Shown: positions 12,886-24,600 of the stretch, piece after piece | Layout: each line of letters begins with the position of its first letter | Numbering within the stretch: position 1 is the stretch's first letter | Assembly (NCBI GenBank): GCA_036245805.1 | Contig: BTRK01000006.1 | Location: 51,701,257-51,765,256, forward strand | Reading direction: 5' to 3' | Length of the DNA stretch: 64,000 bases | DNA from: Pristionchus mayeri | Taxonomy: Eukaryota > Nematoda > Chromadorea > Rhabditida > Neodiplogasteridae | The notes under the pieces: model-generated | The model's database searches: none | What the model was told of the DNA's origin: nothing | What the model saw: only the letters and a program-made list of their open reading frames with translations | Made by a program: the position numbers and the translations under genes

Positions 12886-14510
12886 TGGGCGCAAACAATT
12901 CACACAACTGTCAATTGTCTTTCCGAAGCTTAGCACTACATTCACAACAGCTGGCTGATTGCTAGCCAGCTAGCGATGGGCTCAATCGATCGCTGCAAAA
13001 AATGCCGTGCGGAGAAACGGACAGACATTCAAATAGAGAGGGAGAGAGAGCGGAAAAACATGGATAGATAGAGAAGAAGAGACGGCTTTCGATAGAGGCG
13101 AGAAAGTGGACGAGAAGCGAAGAGAAGCGGGGGGAGGAAGAAGAGGCGAACCAAAAGGGGGGAAACCCGCCAAAATGATGAGAGGTTGTGACGCGTGTAC
13201 GCAGAATGGATGACGAATGGACTATTTGCGCGCTGTATCTACTAACCGAGGAGATACAAAAGCTCGAACTTCGGTGGCGAGAAAGAGTATATGATGCATA
13301 CAGCAAATCATTCTTTGAAGTGTACTATAAATTATTTCAGAAGTTGAGTCAAGACATTCTGAACACAACCCCGTGGAGGGGCTCGTGGCAACATGGTGAA
13401 ACAGGAGGAGGATCGTTCTCATGCTTCCTTCCATCAGATCAAGAGAAGTGATCACTCTCCCCTTTCACAGCTGGCAGACAACAATCAGAGCGGGGGAAAG
13501 GATTGCTTTAGACCGATGCGATCTCTTTTGAGAGAAAAGTGCATCGAATTCATCCGCAAACCGCGAACAGGGGAGGAAATAATCCGCCGATGCAAACGTT
13601 GGCAATCGGAAATGGGAGATGGAGTGGAGAATGCAAGATTGAAGAAAAGAACCAACAAAAGAAGAGGCACCGGGAATTTCATAGTATGAGCGCAATTTCA
13701 ATCAATCTATGGAAATGGATGTTCCAACGGGCACTGAGGGCGAAATATGTCGGGCCTCCTAGGAATCGTCGGACAGCGAGAGAAGAGGTCACTAGCGCGT
13801 AGGTTCTGGCAGCGCTGTGCTTGGCAATTAGAGAAGCCATGGATGCCAGAGAGCGTGGAGATGCATCGGCGAGAGACTGGAGGGTGCAGAGAGAGCGCAG
13901 ACGAAAAAGATGAATAGACAGCGATGGAGAAGAGAGAGTACGGAGATGGATTAGAGAGTGAGAGGAGTGTAGAGAGCACAGATGGGGAGACGGAAGTGAA
14001 AAGGGAATGAGGACATGAAAAAGTAGGAGAAACGTGTAAACAAAACGTGCAAGCTCAGAGCGCATTTCGAAAGTAATGAAGGGTGGGCCCTCTTGGACTC
14101 GTTCCATGTTACACCCGCACCATTTGATACAATGGTCTCTTCGTTCTATGCAATCTCTCATCGATCGATCGGTCTCGAGTGTATGCAGAATGAAGAGACG
14201 AGTGTCGAACTCTATTGAGCATTCCGTCGATGACACGATAAAGGGCAAATACCGCGCCCGATTAGTCGTCGTCGCCTTTTTTGAAGAGATTTTTGTGGAG
14301 CGCGCTTTCATCTTACAATATGACGAATCGGATGGTGGACTTTGACCGGTCTCTTGCCTTGAGAGGAGCAGAAGGACGAAATTCAGGCAATTGCCTTCAT
14401 AATTCGCATATTATCTTGCAGCTCTAAGAGTTGAGAATAAGCAGAATGGTGAAAGTTTACTGCACACAAATGATACAATTAAATGAATTTCAACCTCTAT
14501 CGGAGAATTT
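12886..14510. other. Purine-rich intergenic stretch, presumed 5' region of the SET gene
   Basis: From about 13000 to 14040 the plus strand is strongly purine-biased (runs of GAGAGA, GAAGAAG, GGGGGAGGAAG). Several open frames on both strands here reflect this skew; none shows splice structure or a recognisable motif. The stretch lies upstream of the SET gene, so it may contain its promoter. Confidence 0.5.
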
Positions 14511-14640
14511 CTGGGATCCTCTATTTTCGAATCGGGTCCCAAAAATTATCGGGGTTCCATCTGCAAATTCGTTAAACACCCATCTGACCCCGATCTACAG
14601 ATGGGATCCGATAATTATTTTGGACCCCGACATTTACATT
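14511..14640. repeat. Short copy of the GGACCCCGAT element
   Basis: The sequence carries ATTTTCGAATCGGG, TTATCGGGGTTCC, GACCCCGATCTACAG and TTGGACCCCGAC. These words and the ATTTTCGAATCGGG border match the ends of the large inverted element at 31860-34237. It reads as a small, deleted relative. Confidence 0.6.
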
Positions 14641-14837
14641 TCCATCTTCGACGATATAATGTTCAAATTGGCATTTTTTCATGACACGGAATCTCGTGAG
14701 GAAAACTGACTCAGCATGTCGGCTTACATTTAGATGAGAATAATAGTCTTTCAAAATGCTGCTTTAATTCAAAATTCTCTGGCATTTTCTGCGGAGGGCG
14801 ACAATGACGTAGGCAGCATGGGATCATATGTAGTAGG

Positions 14838-14988
14838 ATTTCCCCAATTGGGCTTTTTGGCCCAGTTGGGCTTTTGGACTTTCAAGTATGTTTCATGTGC
14901 GTTATATAGTGCATGCATAAAGGCGCACATGAAACATACTTGAAAGCAGAAGCCCAACTGGACCAAAAAGCACTATTGGGGGAACCCT
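14838..14988. mobile_element. Foldback MITE
   Basis: Two arms of about 60 bp (CCCAATTGGGCTTTTTGG.. and ..TTTCAAGTATGTTTCATGTG) pair with GCACATGAAACATACTTGAA.. and ..CCAAAAAGCACTATTGGG, leaving a loop of roughly 25 nt. No coding sequence. The target duplication is unclear. Confidence 0.75.
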
Positions 14989-16204
14989 AATATGAAGTGC
15001 ATATGCAATAAACGAACGTCCGTTTCGTGCACATTATATTCTGATTCTAGCGATATAATCCAAATGGAAGAACAAATTAATTAAATAATTAAATAATCGA
15101 CCATTCCCGAGGAAATTCTGTCCGTCCCTGAGCTCCTGCAATGTTTATGCGTGGTGATTATTGACCTGTTTGTTCAACCACTAGCCTTAATGCTACCCCG
15201 CTTTCAATTTTCCCATCATTGTTTTTTGGTTATAAAAAGTGACCCTTTTTGCTGTGATCAATTGTTGTATACTCAAGTATACATCAAGAACAAGCTCTTC
15301 ATGTGTACTCAATTTTCAAGTTACGTGTGAAATAACGAAGGAGGACACCAATGCAAGTTAAGGCCATTTAGAACGAAAATATAGGTTTCGAAAAAGCATT
15401 TTCCCATGAGATTGGAAAATACGGCAAGTAGACTATGCAATGCCGTATGAACTTCCACCACGGACAGTAGAAGAGTCGAAATTTTCAAGGAATTTGAAAC
15501 AAACGTAATAATTGTGCACATTTCTTAATCTCATGCAGCCGATGACAGCAGTAGAAAATGGACACATACTTTCACATTCAAACAAGCTAGCTGTAATACA
15601 ATAATTTTGTGCAGTATTAGACTGATTGAATTTTCTTCTCATCTGCACCCAATGTAGTTTAAAACTTGGGTTCATTTGTTTGGTGCTTTTGTGGCTTCAC
15701 ACGAGTTCCATAACTTCTCCATTTCGACTCCTTAAAACGCTCTTTTCCGAAAAAAAAACTTTCGCGTGTGCGTGAGACTATTGCGAGTTATTATATAAGT
15801 GCAGCAAACAAGAAATTCTATTGTGGCTTCCCTATTCCACGGCTTTCTTTCGTAAAGATTCGAATTATCATTCCACTGGGATCTTACCATGTTGAAGTAC
15901 CGCACATTCAGAAATGAACAAATATTCGGCAAGTCCTAGAACGTGATACTGTTGTCATGATACTGTCTAGACCTCATTACCCACTGTTTGTCAACTGTCT
16001 GGAACCTGTAAATTCACTCAAACACTGCCCTGATCAAACTAGAAGTTTAGGCTTTGCCTACTGTCTTGGATCCCGTAAATTCATTCTTACTCTTGTGAGC
16101 AAACTAGAAGGTTACGAGTTGGGTACTTCTTCAGTTCTAGAATTCGTATTTGCCCTGGACGCTCACTGTCTTCTGATTATAATGAATCGTTTAGCTTTCT
16201 AGAG
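14989..16204. other. Intergenic stretch
   Basis: No gene, tRNA or strong repeat could be supported. Short open frames here lack splice signals and motifs. Confidence 0.5.
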
Positions 16205-18310
16205 ATGGTGGTGGTCAGCGAGATCCTCCCGATCCTCTCTGTCATCTATTCTGACATCATCGAGGTCGTCTTCTCTTTCCTCTATGCTTTCATCATCGTT
16301 CGAATCGCGACGGCTAGATCCGCCGAGTTCCGAACTGCCTTCTACACGTTCTCCATCGCCACTGGTGAGCAAGATTAACATAACTGCTCGATGAAGAAGA
16401 CATGCATCGAGATGAGTCGGATTGGAAGAGCAATAGCCATATTAGGGTTAAGGCCTTTTCTGTAATCTGGCCGCGTGGCTGTCGCACATCTGCGGGCTTG
16501 CCTCCTCGCTCGGAAAAACGTTGTCCGTGACCACTCGATACACCGCCATCTGTATGATGCATAGGAAGGACGTAAGCGAGCCAATCAAATTCAATGCGAA
16601 ACGCACAAAACGATGAGCTAAGAATGTTACAATAACGTTAGAAGAAAACCGTCTAGGAAGTAGTTGTATCATGTCCTCTTCGACTACCGGGAACTTTCAC
16701 ATCATTCATATTGAATTTCATCCAAACGTTGCAGTTCTGGAATTGCGTAAAGGTGCGAATCTTCCTGTCAATGATGTTCGGCATGCCGTTCATCCTCTAC
16801 TCCTTCTTCCCCTTCCTGCCGGCGGTTTTCGGCCCGACTCCGAATGGCTACGGCGTGTACCTGGGCGTGGCCGACCCGGGATATGTGGCCAGTTTCAGCA
16901 AAAGTTATTTAACATTATCGTACTTGTTCATATCATCAATACACTTCAGGTCATGTGATGGGACGCTTGCATACACAAAATTTGGAATCCTAGGAGGGGG
17001 AATTAGTTATCCTCTGAAACGTCTTCATCAGTTTCATTTTTCGGTCATATTAGGTGGTAGTAAATGCCCAGTACGTCTTCGATCTCAAATGTTCGAATGA
17101 AAAATGCAGAGTTCGGTATCAATAAAAATGAATCACTAACTGAGATACGCAAATTTTCCTAGAGTTTCTAACTGGCGTGTTCCGAAGCATCTCCTCAGGT
17201 CGCCAGAGAATTCACGACATGCGGGCACTTGCTCTTCTTTGTGTTCACTATTCCGATGTGCGTATTGTCGCTGAGAAAACTCCGCAGACTCGATGTTAGT
17301 TTAATTTTTTTCTTTCATAGAGCTATGATTGATATTTTCCCAATCTTCGCTAGTCACTATAAATGTGATAATGGAACGTATTTCGAGCCCAGTATCGAAG
17401 AAGCTTACTATTATACAAATAAGGATTGAAAAAAATCTCACGGCACTGCGTAAGCAACATGCATAGTGCATCTATTTAACCCGTTCAGAGATTATTTGTC
17501 TCAGTAGCAGAAAGCTCGTGTATCGAAGATCTCCAAAAGAGACGAAAGGTCTCCAAAAGAAATATGCGTTGTTCAGGCGTTTTTTTTTATCCATAGTGAA
17601 ATTGCGAAAATAATAACATGTTTTCACCTCGACTGTATTAGGCCCATCTCACAACTCGACGTCACGAGAAAGTACTGGGCTTCTACGCTGTTGCCCTTAC
17701 TTTTTCGCACTTTTTCAAGTCTGTTCTACAGGTATACTGCAATGATTCCATCCTCTCAGTTGTATGAAATCGACAGATTCACTCAGCAATCCCACACGAA
17801 AATAATAATATATTTTAAAACCAGATTATAATTGCAATTTCAGATTATCTGGTTCGTCGCTGTGCTACTCGGCCTGAGGGGCCTGCAGGCCGTTGTTGTC
17901 AGCCACGTATTTTGAAAATGAATTCTGAAAAAAATCGATAATCTACAGTACATGATTCCTAATACGCTGAGCACGTTCGTCGAACCGCTGCTCCTATTGG
18001 CGACTTCCTCCAACTTGAGGGATGAGGTGTGGTCAGGAAAAATAATACTATCATGTGATAGCACATCATTTTGGAATAGAATGCGACAGCGAAGCTAGAA
18101 ACATGATAGTACACTACTTCATGGCCACAGTACTCGAACGTCATATCGATGCAATAATACTGTCACTTGCTAGACTACGCATCTTGCTCGATTCAGGTGT
18201 TTTTCTGGCGGTCAAGCAGAGCAGGGAGCAGCGCTGTTGCAACGATTTCGAAGACGGGCAATTCTTTCGCACTAGCGAGGAGAGAAATAAGCCAAGTCGC
18301 CTCCAGTTAG
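16205..18310 (+). CDS. Srv/Srg-superfamily serpentine chemoreceptor
   Basis: ATG at 16205 opens directly into TM1 (FSFLYAFIIVRIATARS followed by EFRTAFYTF). Exon 2, after the acceptor TTAAG near 16453, carries TM2-TM3 and the family-type motif SVTTRYTAICMMHRKD. Exon 3 is TM4 plus an extracellular loop rich in Gly/Pro. Later exons give TM5 (CGHLLFFVFTIPMCVLSL), TM6 (near 17845), TM7 (NTLSTFVEPLLLLATSSNLRDE) and a polar tail ending TAG at 18308-18310. Phases agree at every junction except the exon 3 to 4 join near 16890-17197, where I favour GGATAT|GTGG but other donors are possible. The TM3 R-Y-T-A-I and TM7 P-LLL..S..R pattern fits Srv. It is convergent with the Argonaute gene, tail to tail about 310 bp apart. 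Confidence 0.8.
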
Positions 18311-18619
18311 AATCGTGAACTAATGACGAATTGGCACAATAAGATGCAATTTCCCAAATTTCAACCTTCTATGCAGGAGTCGTGGAATCCTCTATCCATG
18401 TGTACGCTTCTCCTCAGTTAATCTGTCCACATATGCGGGAAAATATATCTTTATAACATTTTTTTATAACACACATGGATTTAATGGTCATGGTAAACGT
18501 AATGGTAACAAATGTCAAGGAGTAACAGTTTGAGAAAACTGTGGACATCTCCTCATGTTATGGGGGAATTGGTAGAGTACGGCAAAGATGGAATATTCAG
18601 GCAATATGCAGGCAACTGG
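18311..18619. other. Convergent 3' ends
   Basis: The stretch between the stop of the Srv-like gene and the stop of the Argonaute gene must contain both 3' ends. No RNA gene or repeat is seen. Confidence 0.5.
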
Positions 18620-21600
18620 CTAAACAAAATGCATACCGGGGTACTTTTTCGGCTGGGTGAAGTCGCGATTCAGCTTCTTCTCAATCGTCATCGCGTGCTT
18701 GTCCACTCGTTCCGTGTACTGCTGCTCAGTCTCCCCGGGTCTGATGTCATCAATCTCATTCAGTTCGCCGGTCCTGCAGTGGTTTCATTTTCCACCAATT
18801 TGTTTCTCAATCTTTATGTTCCCTATACCCTTACAAGGGCATCATCCACAATTAATCGGATATCCTCTGTAAATTGGCTCTATACATACCCTGGTCGATA
18901 AAGAATTGGAATTAAAATGTGAACCAATTTTAGGTATTTCATTATCCGTTTTTCGAATTGTAGGTCAACACAACAGCATAGCAGTGTTGACCTACAATTC
19001 GATGCAAAAGAACTGACCTGGTCGCGCGTCTGAATAGAATGGCGGCTCGTTTGCACCGGAGATGTGCATAGTATACCGGAGAAGGGATGGAGACGGGCTT
19101 GGAGCAGCGAGCATACCGACAGCACAGACGAAAGCACATCTCCTGTAGCGATTTTATAATATTTAAATATTTTAAATATGATAAAGAGTATTTTGTATTT
19201 CAACAAATTGGTATGAAGAAGATAATAACGAAGAAGAAATTTATACCGTCAGTTCATCCGTACTGAACTTGGATTCGTTGACTACCACAGTGTAGTGCGC
19301 CGGTCGAGTTGTGCCCTGAATTGCTATTTTCCTAAACAAAAGAAAGTCGTAAAAACCTCAGGCGTGTGGTGGGAGATCATGTAGAAGTCGAACATGTGCG
19401 GCGAGACTGCGCCCTCGGAGATGACAGTGCCGGGGAAGGGATTTGCACTGTGAATAATGAAAAATTATAGACAGCATCGCTTCATTTGACACATTCTGGA
19501 CAGATTGTTGGGAGAGAATGAATAGTATCAACATGTCATTTGCCTCATTTCCACTCACTTGTTCACTTGCACATCTCTCCTGTAGAAGCGCGTGCGATGA
19601 CGTTTCTGCACCACGATGTAGGTGAAGTCCGGAAGGGGCACACCGTTCGCAACGCGCGTCCATGTAGACCTGAAGGTAGAGTTCGAGAAACTATTCCACG
19701 CTATCTGCATTTTATTCACTTTCTCCAAGCACCTGGACTAGGAAGCGTAAAATGTTTTCAGCGTGATTCCATGAATTTTCGAGAACCTGAATTTTCGAGA
19801 AACACCACTAGTGTTGTTAGCTCGAGCATTGCTCGCGAGCGCTCGTAGCCCGAGCGGTCCTCTCATTTCGCTCGCCGAGCTCCGAGCGCTCGCAATCGAT
19901 AATGCAAAATGAGAGGCGAGCGCTCGTCGCTCGGCGAGCGATAGAAATGAGCGAGCGCTCGGATCGCTCGCTCGAAGGGAAATGAGAGAAGAGGGAGAGA
20001 GTTTCGAGGGATAATTTCAGTTATGTTTCAATTGACCATGTAGATTCCGGAACGGATTACATTTACATTGCAAACTGAAACATAACTGAATCGAAACTCT
20101 CTTCCTCCCCTCTCATTTCCCTCCGAGCGAGCGATCCGAGCGCTCGCTCATTTCTATCGCTCGCCGAGCGACGAGCGATCGCCTCTCATTTTGCATAATC
20201 GACTGCGAGCGCTCGGCGCTCGGCGAGCGCATCATTCAACCCGCTCGGCGAGCGACGAGCGCTCGGAATAGCATCACTAAACACCACTACACGGTCTCTA
20301 TATTCTGTACTTTCTCTCACTATTCATCGGGACTAGGGAGAAAAACAAATTATATTACTGAACACACAGATAGTTTGTAAAATGAGGAGTGGAGAAACTC
20401 GGCACTAGGTCGGATGATCACCATCGGATGGAAAGCTACTGGATGATAACCAACAAATGAACCCTTCTATGGAACGTTCACCGTAGTGTCAAGGTGTCAA
20501 AAATTATTTCGTGAAATTTCTACATGAAGGGTTCATTTTGGTTATCCGACCTAGTGCCAGAAACTCTTGCAGGTGATTGACACCTCCGAGCTTCACATTG
20601 ATCTTCAGCCAGAGGTTGTGGTACACTGTCTTGTAGTCCCCTCTGAAAACTCGAATTTTAAGTGTGCTTAGTACAGGGTATCCTTTTCTTTAATGAACGT
20701 ACAATTCTTCGGTAGGTACTGTATTCGATCTCATTTTGAGGACAGTTCTTTCTGTGATCACTTAAGTAACGACACCATGATAGAGATCCGACAACAACTT
20801 GATTTCACCTTAACATTGACTCGTGCCCAATAGGTAAATACATGCACAAACTATCATGGTGATTTTTCATGATGGAGCAAATATTCTGAATTGTTTTCAA
20901 ACTCAAATTGCGATACCCCTCACCATAGAGATCATCGTCAAGATTATCGACGAAGAAGAGGAAAACAAGAATTTCATTGTCTTTGTTCTTACGTTGCTCG
21001 AGGAATGTCAATCCTTCCTTGAACATATTTCTCTGTAATCAAAAATCACCTGACAACTAACCTCGATAAGCGACGAAATAGCGTTTCGATCGTTCCGGTC
21101 CACAATTTTATAAATTTCTTTCTCGGAAACTTTTAATCCACGAGTTTTGCATTTATCGATGAGCCCTCGATAGAATGCCCTGAATCATCGACAATACATA
21201 ATGTTTAAAATTCCATTAAACTCTTTTGCTAGTCATTTATGTTTTTGATATTTTACTTTTTCGGTTGATTGGAGAACGATTATGGAAAAATTCAAGATGA
21301 TTTCGAAATCTACATACTGGGCATCTTCTTTCCTTAGACTTCTGGAAGCAAGACATCCTACGAAGATCACTTCCTTTCCTGTAGTCTCGAACGCTCTTTT
21401 CATTAGAAATTCACCAGTTTCCGCGTTCATTATGACAGTTTGACCCGAATTGTCCTGGAATATACGAATAGTACACGATTTGTTCTAAAATTACCTCCTT
21501 GATAATCCCAGCTTTGTCCAGTACTCTTCCAGTGCAATCCATCATTTCCTTCTCAAGATTAAGCTGAAAATATTTGTTTTAAAAAAAATTGGAATTTGTT

Positions 21601-24600
21601 TGAGCTTACTTCCAAGTCTGAACGCAATGCATTCATGAACGGGTCAGAGTCGTACTCCATTTTCTTCGAGACCATCTCCGTGGTGTACTTGTGGTGATTT
21701 GCCGGGGTAGTTTTCAGCTTCTGAAGTAATTACACATAGCTAATTAGTCAATCTATTAATCAATATTCGCTCAATTAGCAAATCAAGTGTAACTCGCCTC
21801 AGCAATTTGCATCCGCACGTAGGGATCAAGTTGCTTGGTGAACTCTGCGGTTTATCGTGAGTGAATAACATCTCCATTGGAATATAATCAGTTTTAACCT
21901 CACATAATGGCAGCTTTGGATACCTGACAAGAGCAATACATGTGCACAACTAAGACAACTTTCAACACACAGCTTGTTTTGCCTTTTTGGTGCCTTTAGT
22001 AATCACATTTCTTAATCTTATGATTAACAACAAACATAAAAAAGAGAATGATGCAGAAGATCACTCACTGCAGCATTTGCTGTTGTTGGGAGTACCACGT
22101 GTCGAGTCTCACTTCGGCCCTTCGCTGATTTCTTCTATCCCATGTGTAAAAGTAGTAGTTATCCGCACTCTGCGTATTTTGCATCAATCTAACGAAGCGG
22201 TAGTGACGCTCGACTCTGCCGACGACGAAACCGGACCTGAATTGACTTTTCATTAAAATTGCTTAATTATGTATGCAAATCTCATTCCGAAATAACACTC
22301 AAAACTTCCGATTTTTTGGAATTAAATTCATATTTGTATGGCTCACTTGTGGTCCCGATCTGGCGCCCATGAGCACTTCACTTTCAGCCCGGACATTCGC
22401 TGAGTGAAATCTTCGATCGCTCTATCAGTCATTACGTCTTCTCTCGAGAGATATACTACCGTACGATCTCTCTGAATCAATATTATTATTTGTTTTTCAG
22501 TCTTCATACTGTATCTCAACTATTCGAATCTTGAAACCTTATTAATATAAAAAAATGAACTAACAGCTTTGATTACTCCCTTGTAGAATTCGAGAAGATT
22601 CAGGTTCAAGCTTACGAAAAACGCGTTGGTTTCTGTAAGGAAGCCCTCATTTCCTTGGACTAATCAATATTTTAAAATAGAGCAAAAGTATTAGGTTGTA
22701 ACATAAGTTTTGTCGCATTTCGGAGGTTCACAATATTTCCATGAAGGATACTTCTCAAACATTATCAATGCCTGACCTCCTAGTATATGTTTGGGGTGTT
22801 CATGCACATTCAAACCATAGGGTAGAGCTGAACTGCGCACGCTGGCTATGCGAAAAATATTAATATGAACTGATTTAAATTTGGTGCAGATTTTATTAAT
22901 TCGTTTGATCGGGTGCTAGTTCGCAGAGATGAATAATGAACCAAACTTCTACAGCATGGTGATATACCCCGTCAATGCTCTTTCAAAATATACGCCAGAT
23001 ATGGTGCTATGTTGAGCGGAACCAAAGATATACTTCACTGAGTGTAAGGTTAGCCGCTGATTAGTAGCCAACTTGACCAACTCTTCTGAATCCAGAATTG
23101 CAACAACAGTGACTAACATAAGTGCGTTCAATTACCACTCATGGAGGTATAATTTATCATTAAACAAGTGAGAGAAATAACACTCCACTTGTGGGAAATT
23201 TGAATTTTTATTAATTCAATTCGCGCACAATTTTACCAAAATTTGCAAGTTTAGGTGTTTCGAATTAAAGATTGTCATTCAAAAGCTATTTATTTCCAAA
23301 CTTATCCCAAGTAGATACTAGTAAGGGAAGGGTTTATGGTTCGGATGGACACAACAAATCAGATATTGAACATGTGTGCGAGGTAGGAATATGAACAAAG
23401 TGCCGATTTCAGTAGTTTAATTTACATACCATCGTTCTGAATCGAGCCACTTATCTCAACAGAACCCAATCTACCCCAAACTTTGTCTGCACACTGACCA
23501 CTTTGGGTGAACTATATTCCACCGCTATTTGGATCTGGATATCTACTGAGAAGAAAATTCGGCTTGCGAAAGTTTTCGCGACCGTCACCAACCATCCACA
23601 TTATGCAAACTCGTCTACATTTCTAGAACGATTTTCGTTTGTCATTATCCGTGAGTGGTTCAAAATTATGCACATATGTAGTACTTTACGCAAATCACAC
23701 AAAATCGGCATAATTTATCCTTTTCAAGAAGAGCTGATGCGTGAAAATGATTTCTAATCCTTATCTCAGTACAACTTTGTCTGACTAATGTGCCTCCTCA
23801 ACTGCCTTGACAGGACTGAAGTAAAGCGCGTAAGAAAGAGTACGAAGGCCCTCACTGATGATGAATAACGAAATTGAGATTAAATTAATTCGAAGAATTT
23901 CTGAGGTTAAAATGCATAAGAGATTGGACGCGACAAAACTTATGTTACAACCTGATACTAACTTCCAAAGTTGATAACTGGATTTCCGTCCTCATCTTGT
24001 CTACAAGAAAGATAAAATCCCATCCACGCCTCAACTCCAGGCTGAATGTTCTTCTGAAAATTGATGATTTCAAGTAATTCCAGATATGTGTAGTTCACTT
24101 TTGCCACTGTTTCCTTATCATGAGCCACCGCACTGGGAATGAAGTACATGCCGCCTCCCACATGCGCGAATCGGGCATGGATCGATCTGTACATGAACAA
24201 CAATGCGAATGGGTCAATGAATGGATGTTAGCATGTATCACGAGCGGATGAAATACTTATTGGTTGTGATCACTTCTGAGCACAGGCGGAATGAATCGAG
24301 CATTTTGGCTGGAATATTGGATATTTAATTCCCGTATGTTTTGAAACAATAAAGAAATGATCGGACACACAAACAATTCTAGGAAATCTGGAAAGACCTT
24401 TCTATGATTCACCTCAACAGGAGCTTGAGGAAGATTGCTGACCACTGCGCATCGCCATCATCCCCGTGACCGGATAGAGCAAGATGGAATTGCTGTTTCG
24501 GCGCGAATTTTTTGAAGCGAACTTGAAGATACTTCTTCATAGTAATATTCTAAATGACGGAGTATTGCCCACATTATCATCGCATTCTCTGCAATCATCG

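Noticed and set aside
13188..14311. Several overlapping open frames on both strands, up to 210 codons
   Set aside because: They fall in the purine-skewed tract, where stop codons are depleted, and translate to low-complexity Ser/Leu/Arg or Glu/Arg sequence without splice structure.
19358..19663. 101-codon minus-strand frame
   Set aside because: It is a shadow frame over the Argonaute exons encoding IVVQKRH and MFDFY.
19811..20278. Possible CRISPR-like or satellite array because of repeated GAGCG words
   Set aside because: There is no regular spacer-repeat layout; the two halves are inverted copies, and this is a eukaryotic genome.
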